A program made the translations under genes and the position numbers. From positions 1 through 41,182 of the forward strand of contig JANQFQ010000124.1 of NCBI GenBank assembly GCA_028277765.1: DNA of 41,182 nt. Reading direction: 5' to 3'. The stretch's first letter is position 1. The number at the start of each line of letters is the position of its first letter. The DNA comes from Desulfobacterales bacterium (GTDB lineage Bacteria > Desulfobacterota > Desulfobacteria > Desulfobacterales > SURF-7). Positions 17,047 to 25,547 of the stretch are shown here, piece after piece. The notes under the pieces are model-generated. The model was not told where the DNA came from, made no database searches, and saw nothing but the letters and a program-made list of their open reading frames with translations.

Positions 17047-18339
17047 ATGGAAGAGAAACACAAACTGCTGAAAAAAATAACAGATGAAATGAATGGCGCG
17101 TCAGCTCTTCTGGCAGGCATGGCAGCTTCTGAGAGTGATGACATGTGGTCCCTTGCTACCATGACCGGCATCCTGGCGGATTACTGGCAGAAGATATATG
17201 ACGCGTATCAGAATGAACAACCAGTAGCGTTTACCAATTTTGGGATTCCAACGGAACTGTTTTACGCCATGGATATTATGCCAATAGTTGTGGATGTGTT
17301 GGCAGCGAATGCAGCCCAGTACGGACTTGCCCACACGTATAATGATATTGCATCAGAAAAGGTGCCTGAGTATTTGTGCTCCAACAATACGATTCTTCTC
17401 GGGGCTCTTTTGGCAGGTGATGTGGCCCTTCCGGATATCATGGTTCATCCGGCTAATCCATGCGATTCAAATATGGGTACGTATCCTGTTTTCTCCGAGT
17501 ATTTCAAATACCCTTATTTCATGATCGACATGCCATATACCACCACTGAAAAAAGTATCCCTTATGTGGTGAATGAATTTAAAAGACTCATTGTTCTCCT
17601 GGAAGAAAAGACAGGCCGTAAGCTTGATTATGACAGACTAAGAGAGGCTATGGCATATTCCAACATTGTTCACGACAATGTCTTAAAACTCGGCAAATTA
17701 CGGGAAGCGGTTCCCAGTCCGTATTCAAGTATGGAGGTTATGGCGGAAATCGGGATTGTCATGTGCACGTCCGGCACAAAAGGTGCTGCTGACTATTTTC
17801 AGAAAAGACATGACATCATAAAAGAGAATGTGGAGAATAAAAAGGGGCATCTTGCGTCTGACGAGGAAAAATTGAGGGTGGTCTGGATTTACGGTGCGCC
17901 TACATTTGATATGGGGATATATGAATGGTCTGAAAAAGAGCATGGTGCCTTGCTGGTATCTCAAATGAATAATAATTATGTTATGAAGCCGGTCAAAGAT
18001 ATATCGGATATAGACCACATCCTTGCCGGCCTGGCTGAGAAATTAACGTTAATGCCGATGACCAGGGAGTGTGGTGGCCCATGGGAAAACTATTTAGACA
18101 ACTCAATTGATCTGTTAAGACGTTATAAGGCAGATGTGGGGATCTTTGGCGGCAATGTGGGCTGCAAGTCCAACTGGGCGATTGCTAAACTGGTAAAAGA
18201 CAAGATCCAGGAGGAACTCGGCATTCCGATTTTAAATGTTGAACTGGATCTTTTTGATGACAGGATTGCTTCATCAGATACGATAAAAGGACAGCTCGGT
18301 GATTTTTTTTCCATGGTTAAAAATAATAAAGGCGTATAA
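17047..18339 (+). CDS. 2-hydroxyacyl-CoA dehydratase / benzoyl-CoA reductase family subunit (BcrB-like)
   Basis: At 430 residues this is a longer paralogue of the previous gene and its likely heterodimer partner. FTNFGIPTELFYAMDIMPIVVDV corresponds to the family opening, with Phe-Gly replacing the cysteine position seen in the partner. A cysteine follows in YLCSNNTILLG, and HPANPCDSNMG holds another. The C-terminal half carries VWIYGAPTFDMGIYEW and IFGGNVGCKSNWAIAKLVKD. GGGAGG precedes the ATG by about nine bases, within the end of the previous gene. In class I benzoyl-CoA reductases the B and C subunits form the active heterodimer; here the acceptor could be any acyl-CoA. Confidence 0.83.
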   Translation: MEEKHKLLKKITDEMNGASALLAGMAASESDDMWSLATMTGILADYWQKIYDAYQNEQPVAFTNFGIPTELFYAMDIMPIVVDVLAANAAQYGLAHTYNDIASEKVPEYLCSNNTILLGALLAGDVALPDIMVHPANPCDSNMGTYPVFSEYFKYPYFMIDMPYTTTEKSIPYVVNEFKRLIVLLEEKTGRKLDYDRLREAMAYSNIVHDNVLKLGKLREAVPSPYSSMEVMAEIGIVMCTSGTKGAADYFQKRHDIIKENVENKKGHLASDEEKLRVVWIYGAPTFDMGIYEWSEKEHGALLVSQMNNNYVMKPVKDISDIDHILAGLAEKLTLMPMTRECGGPWENYLDNSIDLLRRYKADVGIFGGNVGCKSNWAIAKLVKDKIQEELGIPILNVELDLFDDRIASSDTIKGQLGDFFSMVKNNKGV

Positions 18340-18361
18340 AGTATAATCGGAGGAAGATAAA

Positions 18362-19351
18362 ATGAAAGAAAAAGATATCTACAAAGAACTTTTTGAGATG
18401 TATGATCCTTTTTATACAGTCAATATGCTGGAAAAAACCATGATACCGCTCCTCCGTATTCAGTTTACACCCAAGGAAGCTGAACTGGCAGTCACCATAG
18501 GCTTTGAAGGCGGAAAGATTGAAGCGCTTTCAGAAAAAACAGGGATTGAAAAGGGGAAGCTTAAAAAAATACTCAATATCATGGCAGACAAAGGTACGGT
18601 CTGGATCGATCCGGCGACAGAGGATCCTGTCTATAAAACCATTGGGCTTGCCGGACCCGGCCTTGTTGAAACCGGGGGATGGGGAAATATCAGGTTTCCT
18701 CATCACGTAAGTCTCATGAAGGCGCTGCACCATTTTGAAGTTGAGTTTGGGAAAAAATGGTTGCCAGCCATTGGGGCACCTGTGGCGAGAGTTTGGGCCA
18801 CGCCGGCTGCATTGCCAGAAGATGCAAAGCCTGAAGAAAACGTGGCTGAAATGATCAAGGATGCCGGCATATGGGGTGTTTCCAACTGTTCATGCCGTCA
18901 ACCGCATTGGATTACTGATCCGGGGAACCATTGCGAACACTATCTTGAAACCTGTCTCTTCATGGGTGACATGGTCCGCTGGGGACTGGAACGAAAAATG
19001 TGCCGCGAGATTACCTATGAGGAAGCTGTTGACTTGCTGAAGACATGTAATGAGAACGGGCTGGTACACACCCATGATCCCGGAGAATTCATCTGCAACT
19101 GCTGTTATGACTGCTGTGTGTTCTTTGTCGGCATTAGAAGTACTGATGCGCCTATACTCTCACCATCTGAGTTTATTCCCAGATTTGATGACGATAACTG
19201 CTCTGCATGCGGTATATGCGCCGACCGCTGTCCTGTTGACGCAATAGAAGTTGAAGACACAGCAGCTGTTGACCTGGGAAAATGTCTTGGCTGCGGAGTA
19301 TGTTTTCCCACATGCCCTGCGGAATCAATACAATTTGAAAGACGCGTGTAA
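18362..19351 (+). CDS. Iron-sulfur protein with winged-helix-like N-terminus and C-terminal 2[4Fe-4S] ferredoxin domain
   Basis: This protein has 329 residues. Two classical clusters lie at the C-terminus: C280/C283/C286/C290 and C308/C311/C314/C318, each CX2CX2CX3C followed by P. A second cysteine-rich region has C176-S-C178, C191, C198 and C245-N-C-C-Y-D-C-C252, which could hold another metal site. Residues ~35-80 look like a winged helix (ALSEKTGIEKGKLKKILN). AGGAAG sits seven bases before the ATG. The position in the 2-HAD operon suggests an electron carrier to those subunits. The helix-turn-helix-like part might be structural rather than DNA-binding. It is not an ATP-hydrolysing activase. 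Confidence 0.83.
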   Translation: MKEKDIYKELFEMYDPFYTVNMLEKTMIPLLRIQFTPKEAELAVTIGFEGGKIEALSEKTGIEKGKLKKILNIMADKGTVWIDPATEDPVYKTIGLAGPGLVETGGWGNIRFPHHVSLMKALHHFEVEFGKKWLPAIGAPVARVWATPAALPEDAKPEENVAEMIKDAGIWGVSNCSCRQPHWITDPGNHCEHYLETCLFMGDMVRWGLERKMCREITYEEAVDLLKTCNENGLVHTHDPGEFICNCCYDCCVFFVGIRSTDAPILSPSEFIPRFDDDNCSACGICADRCPVDAIEVEDTAAVDLGKCLGCGVCFPTCPAESIQFERRV

Positions 19352-19353
19352 AA

Positions 19354-19500
19354 CTGGATGCTAGATGCTGGATCCTGGATGGCTAGTCGTAGTGAAACGG
19401 AGATCCCGCTTCTTTTTAGCAGGGATGCGGGCTGCTAGATGAATTAAATTGAATGTTTGATTGGTTTCATTGGTTGAATTGGTTTGATTGGTTCTAATAA
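19354..19500. repeat. Dispersed repeat R4 copy A and an ATTGGTT-rich tract
   Basis: CGGAGATCCCGCTTCTTTTTAG at 19398-19419 recurs as its reverse complement at 32184-32205, and the adjacent GATGCTAGATGCTGGATCC resembles GATACTAGATGCTAGATAC there. A tract with repeated ATTGGTT (19459-19493) resembles the sequence after the last regulator (40977-41012). The 436-base gap 19352-19787 holds no gene. Its second half is AT-rich and probably contains the chemoreceptor promoter, which I could not place. Confidence 0.65.
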
Positions 19501-19787
19501 TGATGGTTACAAAATTTAAGTTATTCATGACTATCTAATACCAATTAAGCAGTTTAATCTAATATCTTTATTCCCTTCCCTCAACTGCTTATCTTTCTTA
19601 ACTTGTTGCATTCATTATTAGAAAAATATATACTATAATAATAAAATATAAAGACGTAATTGTTGAGAAGTAGCATATATCCTCATATTATCTTGGCTGT
19701 TAAACCAAAGCGTACATATGCCATACGCATATATCTATAGTTTTACTTAATCTTTTTTAATATATTGTTGAAGAGCTGGAGGAGACA

Positions 19788-21074
19788 ATGACATCCACTG
19801 AGATCTACAGTCTTTTTGCGGTATATATCATATTCGGGACAATCGGTATTATTATCAGTTACTTTATCTATAAGATTTCATTCAGGTTCAAGGTGATTGT
19901 ATTTGTAACGTTTGTTGTGGGAGTCTGCTTTATGACAGCTGGTTTCATTTTTGGTTTCACTTTTTCTTATCCACGTCTGGGTATCGGCTGTGTTACTATT
20001 GGAGTCAGCTGTTATGCCCTGGTTGAATGGCTGATGCGGGAACTGATCCGCCCCATTAAAGAGATCAAAAAATTCATTGAAACCCTTTCCAAAGGTGATT
20101 TTACACATCAGCTTGAACTTAAAAGAAAAGATGAACTCGGTCATATTACAGGCAGTCTTAATACTATGATCATGGATGTTTCTGCATTGATTAATACCAT
20201 AAAAATCAGTTCAAATTATAATCATGAGATGGCTGATGATCTGGCCCAGTTGTCGAACCAGATGTCTGAAAAAATAGAGAGCACGTTCAAAAGGGCCGAT
20301 ACTGTGGCTACTGCTGCCAAAGATACAACGTCAAACATGACCATTATCGCAGCGGCAATGGAACAGGCTTCGACGAATATCACCATGATCGCATCTGCTG
20401 TTGAGGAAAACACCATTGCCCTTAATAATGTGGCTGAAAGTTCAACCCTGGCCCGGGAAGCATCTGATAATGCTTACGCTCAATCCAAAAGCGCTTCAGA
20501 CAGGGTGGGGGCGCTTGATCAGGCGGCCCAGGATATCAGTAAAGTCACGGAGACAATTACCGAAATATCAGAGCAGACCAATCTTCTGGCCTTAAACGCA
20601 ACCATTGAAGCAGCACGCGCCGGAGATTTGGGAAAAGGATTTGCTGTTGTTGCAGGCGAGATCAAGGAACTTGCAAGACAGACCGCAGAGGCCACCCAAG
20701 AGATTAAAGGCTTAGTCGAAGGGGTTCAGGATACAGCTGTAGGGACCATCAATGAGATTGAACAGATAACCGGCGTGATTAACAACAGCAATGAAATTGT
20801 GGCCGGTATTGTCACCGCAGTGGAGGAACAGTCAATTGCCACCTCTGAGATTGCCAGTAATGTTGCCCAGGCGTCCGAAGGCCTCCAGGAGGTAAGTGAG
20901 AATGTTTCAAAGAGCCTGACTTCCCTTGAAAGAATCGCGGACGATATCCAGGGTGTAAATAAGGATGCAGAAGAGATATCTGAAAGCAGTTTAAGTTTAA
21001 AAGAGAATACCAGTCAGCTTTCAAACATGGCAGGATCACTTGAGAATGAGACGTCAAAGTTCAAGGTTGGATGA
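19788..21074 (+). CDS. Methyl-accepting chemotaxis protein without a periplasmic sensor domain
   Basis: This protein has 428 residues. Three hydrophobic segments (about 9-28, 34-56, 62-83) are joined by very short loops, so there is no periplasmic ligand domain. A HAMP linker follows (about 84-137, [18 protein letters not shown]), then a signalling domain with the conserved hairpin tip [18 protein letters not shown]. No C-terminal CheR-docking pentapeptide is seen; the protein ends in SKFKVG. AGGAG sits about seven bases upstream of the ATG. It might sense through the membrane region or a partner protein. It is followed closely by a flavoprotein gene with which it may be cotranscribed. Confidence 0.92.
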   Translation: MTSTEIYSLFAVYIIFGTIGIIISYFIYKISFRFKVIVFVTFVVGVCFMTAGFIFGFTFSYPRLGIGCVTIGVSCYALVEWLMRELIRPIKEIKKFIETLSKGDFTHQLELKRKDELGHITGSLNTMIMDVSALINTIKISSNYNHEMADDLAQLSNQMSEKIESTFKRADTVATAAKDTTSNMTIIAAAMEQASTNITMIASAVEENTIALNNVAESSTLAREASDNAYAQSKSASDRVGALDQAAQDISKVTETITEISEQTNLLALNATIEAARAGDLGKGFAVVAGEIKELARQTAEATQEIKGLVEGVQDTAVGTINEIEQITGVINNSNEIVAGIVTAVEEQSIATSEIASNVAQASEGLQEVSENVSKSLTSLERIADDIQGVNKDAEEISESSLSLKENTSQLSNMAGSLENETSKFKVG

Positions 21075-21086
21075 GAGCGGATTACT

Positions 21087-22640
21087 ATGGCTGACTATGA
21101 CGCAATCGTTATCGGGGCAGGGCATAACGGTCTGGCCGCGGCATCGGTTCTTGCGAGGAATGGTTTATCTGTTCTGTGTGTGGAAAAGAACCATTGGGTT
21201 GGAGGAATGGCGGCAACAAGAACGCTTTTTGAAGGGTACAAGCATAATGTAGGCGCATGGGCGCTTCTTATTTTCAGGGACGCGATGATAAAACGTCTTG
21301 GGCTTGAAAACTACGGCCTTGAGTTAATAAGACCGCGTACTTCATATTGCGTATTTGGCGATCCTGAAGATACGCTTTTTATCGGCTACACTGACCAGGA
21401 GGAGCTGGCCTTGCATCTTATGGAAAAGCATGGTGAAGACGCGGTTGAAGGGCTGGCTCTGCTGGGAGACTGGCTGGAGCGTTTCAGGACGCTTATAGAA
21501 AAGGAATTGTTTCAACCGCCATCATCAATTGAATCCCTTATTGCCAAAGAACCTGATGCTGAAACAAGGGAGATTTACATGAAAATGTTTTACGGCAGCG
21601 CCATGGACTTGCTGAGACATTTTTTCCCTGATCCTAAAAAACATAATTGTATTCTTGGTTCTTTGACCGCCTCTGCGATCGACGGTACCCATACAGGCCC
21701 TTTTTCTTCGGGTAACGCGTTTTCTCTGGGATATCACCTGGCATTTGGTGATGAATATGATTTTAGAACACCCAAGGGAGGGATCGGTGCCTTATCTGAA
21801 GCGCTTTTAAGGTCAATGGAAGATCATGGGGGCAAGCTTCTGTTTAAGACTAAGGTGAAAGATTGTTTAATTAAAAATGGAACAATAGAAGGTGTTGTAC
21901 TTGACGGCGGGGAAACGGTTACGGCAAAAGTTGTGCTTTCAAGCTTGGACGCGAAAACTACATTTTTAGGCATGGCAGGTGAGGAGAACCTGCCATCTGA
22001 TGTTGTGCATAAGGTAAAAGAGATAAAATATAAAAATGGTTATATTCAATTGCAGATGACCTTAAAAGAACTGCCTGAGTTCACCGGCTATCTCGCGTTT
22101 GCTAACGATGACAATATCCGCTGGCTCATGGCTTATATACGATCTCCGGAACATCTGTCAGAATGTTGGAAACAATACATAAAGGGTGAGATACCTGATG
22201 ACCCGGTAAGCTATTGTACAGTTACCAGTCTTCTGGATCCCAGCCTGTCTCCTGAAGGTTCTTATACATGCACGATTTTTTCCCATTATTTTCCTTATAA
22301 CATTCCAAAAGGAAAACACCGAGAGTACAGCAATGTCATGGCAGACCGTGTGATCGGACAGATCAATAAATACGCGCCGAACTTTAAACGTTCTATTGAG
22401 CACAAAGCAGTGCTTACCCATCGGTATTTTGAAAATGTTTTCAGTATTACAGCAGGCGATTTCTGCCACGGTCTTATTCATCCGGAATATATGTGGGACA
22501 AGCGGCCTGTTGCAGGATGGGCCGGCTATAAGACACCGATTGATAGCTTGTATATGTGTGGTTCTGCCTGCCATCCAGGACCGGGGGTTACATGTATTCC
22601 GGGTTATAACAGTGCCAATGAGGTGTTGAAAAACATATAG
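21087..22640 (+). CDS. FAD-dependent oxidoreductase, phytoene desaturase (CrtI/PYROXD2)-like
   Basis: This 517-residue protein has the FAD-binding motif VIGAGHNGLAAA at residues 8-19 followed by CVEKNHWVGGMAAT, the typical CrtI-family nucleotide-binding pair. The C-terminal LYMCGSACHPGPGVTCIPGYN is the second FAD contact and matches the phytoene desaturase/PYROXD2 branch. By family knowledge members desaturate or isomerise isoprenoids or related lipids. No other carotenoid gene is visible, so the substrate is open. It lies 12 bases after the chemoreceptor and 53 bases before the first large membrane protein. The ribosome site (GAGAGCGG) is moderate. Confidence 0.87.
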   Translation: MADYDAIVIGAGHNGLAAASVLARNGLSVLCVEKNHWVGGMAATRTLFEGYKHNVGAWALLIFRDAMIKRLGLENYGLELIRPRTSYCVFGDPEDTLFIGYTDQEELALHLMEKHGEDAVEGLALLGDWLERFRTLIEKELFQPPSSIESLIAKEPDAETREIYMKMFYGSAMDLLRHFFPDPKKHNCILGSLTASAIDGTHTGPFSSGNAFSLGYHLAFGDEYDFRTPKGGIGALSEALLRSMEDHGGKLLFKTKVKDCLIKNGTIEGVVLDGGETVTAKVVLSSLDAKTTFLGMAGEENLPSDVVHKVKEIKYKNGYIQLQMTLKELPEFTGYLAFANDDNIRWLMAYIRSPEHLSECWKQYIKGEIPDDPVSYCTVTSLLDPSLSPEGSYTCTIFSHYFPYNIPKGKHREYSNVMADRVIGQINKYAPNFKRSIEHKAVLTHRYFENVFSITAGDFCHGLIHPEYMWDKRPVAGWAGYKTPIDSLYMCGSACHPGPGVTCIPGYNSANEVLKNI

Positions 22641-22693
22641 CTCATTATTGTTCTTGACCGCTCGTCTGCTTTCCAATATCCTTAATAGATATA

Positions 22694-25387
22694 ATGGATA
22701 CTCAACATTCTCAAATTACTCAGGATAACGGCATACAACATCATGCGGGCCCATGGCCATGGTATGTATTATTGATTTCAGGTATAGCGCTTACCGGCCT
22801 GTTCCCGTGGTTCATGGTTTGTCTGGCTGTTTTTCAGCGCGGATCAAAAAAAGCCGTTGTTCTCCCGGCAGCAGCAAACCTTGCCATATACTTCTTGTTT
22901 GGCTGGATACTCCTAACAATCAAGGTCCCTTGGTGGCACATTCCCCCTTTTGTTTATTTGTTTAATATCATATGGGCATATGCCGCGTTCTTATTTCAGA
23001 GTAAGATGATAGGCCCAGCGTCTCGGCGGTATATCTTTTCTGAATGGAAATCATGGTTCCAGCCGATCCTGACAGGTTTCATCATTGGTTTCTGTTTGGT
23101 AGCCATGTATTCAATTTCAACGGTTCTTGAAACCAGAGCTGAGATGAAAAGTAGTATCGATATACTTGATAGAGTATCTGTGCTCTGGGATTTAATATGG
23201 TATTCATTTTTGGGAATCCCGGCGGGCCTGCTTCTTGGTTTCTGGTGGGCTGGTGAAAGAGATCAGTTCAGTTCAAGCCATGTGATCACATTTCTTGCGG
23301 CTTTTTTCGTTACGTCTATTTTTTGGGGAATGCAAGAAGTCCTGATCTATTTCATTATTTATAAGGGTGCCCTGATGGAAGCGATCAATGCTGTTGATAT
23401 TAGGTATGCTCTGGTCCCGCCATGGACTTCCGGTTACCCCATGTATCTTGATACTGTTACTTCATTTGTACCGGCAATACTTATCGTTCCTTTTCTTTTT
23501 GGCGCTGCTCCCCGGATACGTGATTTTTTCAAATGTCTTTTGCTTATCCCCCTTGCGTTTCTGTGCGCTTATCCGCTCTATTTTATGGACAATGACTGGT
23601 GGGAAAGTATAGAGGGCCAAGTTAAATATGAATTGTCGTCGCCAGATACCGGCACTAGAGAATCTGCGTACCAATGGATGGAAACAATATTAAAAAGATA
23701 TCCTGAAGCAAAAAAGTGGCCTAAACACGCTGAACGGCTTGCCTGTAATTATTATAAAAAAGGTATGTTCGATAAGTCCAAGGCAATGTACAAAGAAATT
23801 GTTGACAAGTACTCAGATTCGCTCAGGTGGCTGTGGCATGTTAGAGGGGCCAGGGATGCTTTGGCCAGTCCAGGATTTGGAAAACCCGGCAAAACGGTAA
23901 GTCTTGATATCCCGATAGTAGATTATGAAGACTATCTCACACCAAACTGGATGGCACTATTATCAGTGATACGGTTTTGGGAAGGGCGGGAGTTGCCTGA
24001 ATCAAAAATTAAAATCCAATTAAAAGAACTTTCCAGGAGCAGTGATAAAATTATACTGAGTCCTCTTGAAACTTATGCGGCCCTGGACGATGCTGTTAAC
24101 AGCCTTGGATACAAGTTGCTGATTCTTCCCGCAGAAATAGATACCGTCAAGACGTTAATTTCCGCAGACATCCCCGTCATTCATCAAGGCTATAAATGGT
24201 TTTTTCTGATATCCGGGTTTAATGACAGCAAATCTTTTTTCTTATCATCTACATTCTATGACATTCCTAAAAGAGTGCGTTTAGAGTCGAGGAAAGAGGC
24301 CAAAGAGATACTCTCTTCTGAAAAAGAGGGACATGGTGAAAGCAGGAAACGGCTTCAGCGTATTGCTCTTGAAATATATGATGAGGACTTCTATGCTTTT
24401 TGGAAACGGGATGAACATCGGTATTTAAGTCCTTTGATTGCTGTTGTATTCCCAGATGAAAAGACTGAAGCGCTTGTAACTGCTCTTGGATCAACAATTG
24501 AGACCCTTGAACAGGAAAGCGAAGGTTATCTGGCTGCATTGATAGGGTTTGCCTTTTTTAACCAGGCACATCCTATTCAGACGGTTGAATGGGCGCGAAT
24601 GAGCAGTAAAAGAATTGATTCCCCCCTGCCTGCGTATGTGGCGGCCCTTGCAAAAAAACAGTGGGACAACAGAGTAAAATTTATCCGCGCAGGCCTTTCC
24701 CTGCAGCGCCAGTTTCCCGAACTTGATGATACCTTCAGGTTTTTCAACAGAACCGATATCTCCGATTATCTGCGGCATGCTGAGAAAAGGCTCCTGACAG
24801 ATATGATAAATGGTGTTGTGCCATGGTATATTATGGATTCTTATATCATGATGCTTGATAAAAACGATCCAGACGAGCAGGAGGTTATGATACAACTGAT
24901 GAAAAAAAGGGTATCACTATTTTCATCTTATAGATACTTGAAGACGCTTGCTGATGTGTACGATTATACCGGAAATGTTTCAGAGATGACAGCAGTATTG
25001 AAGCAGCTGATTTCTGTGTCACCATATTATGAGGGACAAAAAATAAGGCTTGCATACAGTCTTGTCCGGCTTGAGCGGTTTGCGGAAGCAAAGGAGGTGC
25101 TGGATAACATCTCCAGTGAAAGAGTAAAGTTCAAATCAGATTATTTTTTCTGCTTGGGCGCAGTTGCTGAATGGGAAGGGAAACTGGGAAAAGCATTAGA
25201 TCTTTATAAGAAAGCTGTGGAGATGAGGCCGTATAAGCCTTTTTATCATTTAAAATTCGGGCAGCTACTATTGAAAGAAAAGAAAACAGATGAAGGGAAA
25301 AAGGCGCTTGAATGGGCGCTTCGGACAACGGCTGATGAAACAACAGCCAAACAGGCAAAACAATTGCTGTCAGAAACAAAGAATTAG
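22694..25387 (+). CDS. Large membrane protein with degenerate C39-peptidase-like domain and C-terminal TPRs
   Basis: This protein has 897 residues. The first ~300 are strongly hydrophobic (about eight membrane segments), then TPR-like helices (~305-375), then a C39-like region (~395-525), then helices with TPRs at ~740-890. Compared with the next gene product, YLTPNWMALLSVIRFW aligns with YCVPNSLAVVMRYWG, so the catalytic Cys becomes Leu415. IPVIHQGYKWFFLI aligns with LPVLVYVPSHVFVI, so His becomes Trp502. The Asp (FYD) is kept. It is therefore probably a pseudo-enzyme, perhaps binding peptide. I do not know of a named family with this layout. The gene follows the flavoprotein by 53 bases; no strong ribosome site is visible. 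Confidence 0.75.
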   Translation: MDTQHSQITQDNGIQHHAGPWPWYVLLISGIALTGLFPWFMVCLAVFQRGSKKAVVLPAAANLAIYFLFGWILLTIKVPWWHIPPFVYLFNIIWAYAAFLFQSKMIGPASRRYIFSEWKSWFQPILTGFIIGFCLVAMYSISTVLETRAEMKSSIDILDRVSVLWDLIWYSFLGIPAGLLLGFWWAGERDQFSSSHVITFLAAFFVTSIFWGMQEVLIYFIIYKGALMEAINAVDIRYALVPPWTSGYPMYLDTVTSFVPAILIVPFLFGAAPRIRDFFKCLLLIPLAFLCAYPLYFMDNDWWESIEGQVKYELSSPDTGTRESAYQWMETILKRYPEAKKWPKHAERLACNYYKKGMFDKSKAMYKEIVDKYSDSLRWLWHVRGARDALASPGFGKPGKTVSLDIPIVDYEDYLTPNWMALLSVIRFWEGRELPESKIKIQLKELSRSSDKIILSPLETYAALDDAVNSLGYKLLILPAEIDTVKTLISADIPVIHQGYKWFFLISGFNDSKSFFLSSTFYDIPKRVRLESRKEAKEILSSEKEGHGESRKRLQRIALEIYDEDFYAFWKRDEHRYLSPLIAVVFPDEKTEALVTALGSTIETLEQESEGYLAALIGFAFFNQAHPIQTVEWARMSSKRIDSPLPAYVAALAKKQWDNRVKFIRAGLSLQRQFPELDDTFRFFNRTDISDYLRHAEKRLLTDMINGVVPWYIMDSYIMMLDKNDPDEQEVMIQLMKKRVSLFSSYRYLKTLADVYDYTGNVSEMTAVLKQLISVSPYYEGQKIRLAYSLVRLERFAEAKEVLDNISSERVKFKSDYFFCLGAVAEWEGKLGKALDLYKKAVEMRPYKPFYHLKFGQLLLKEKKTDEGKKALEWALRTTADETTAKQAKQLLSETKN

Positions 25388-25441
25388 CCCGCATTTCTCA
25401 TACAAAGACTTAAGCGTGAAATGTTGGGCAATCACAAAAAC

Positions 25442-25499
25442 GTAGGGGCGTACCTGTGTGTTCGCTGCATTGGGCAGACATGTAGGTCTACCCCTGCTG
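25442..25499. repeat. Palindromic repeat (GTAGGGGC type), family R5
   Basis: GTAGGGGCGTACCTGTGTG and its approximate reverse complement CAGACATGTAGGTCTACCCC form a long imperfect hairpin between the two large paralogous membrane protein genes. Elements of this kind are widespread in environmental bacterial genomes. Only one copy is seen in this window. It sits in the 160-base gap between the genes and may affect their relative expression. Confidence 0.6.
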
Positions 25500-25547
25500 A
25501 AAAATGCTGGTTAGACAGAGGCTGGGAATTTGGACCAGGAAACGAAT

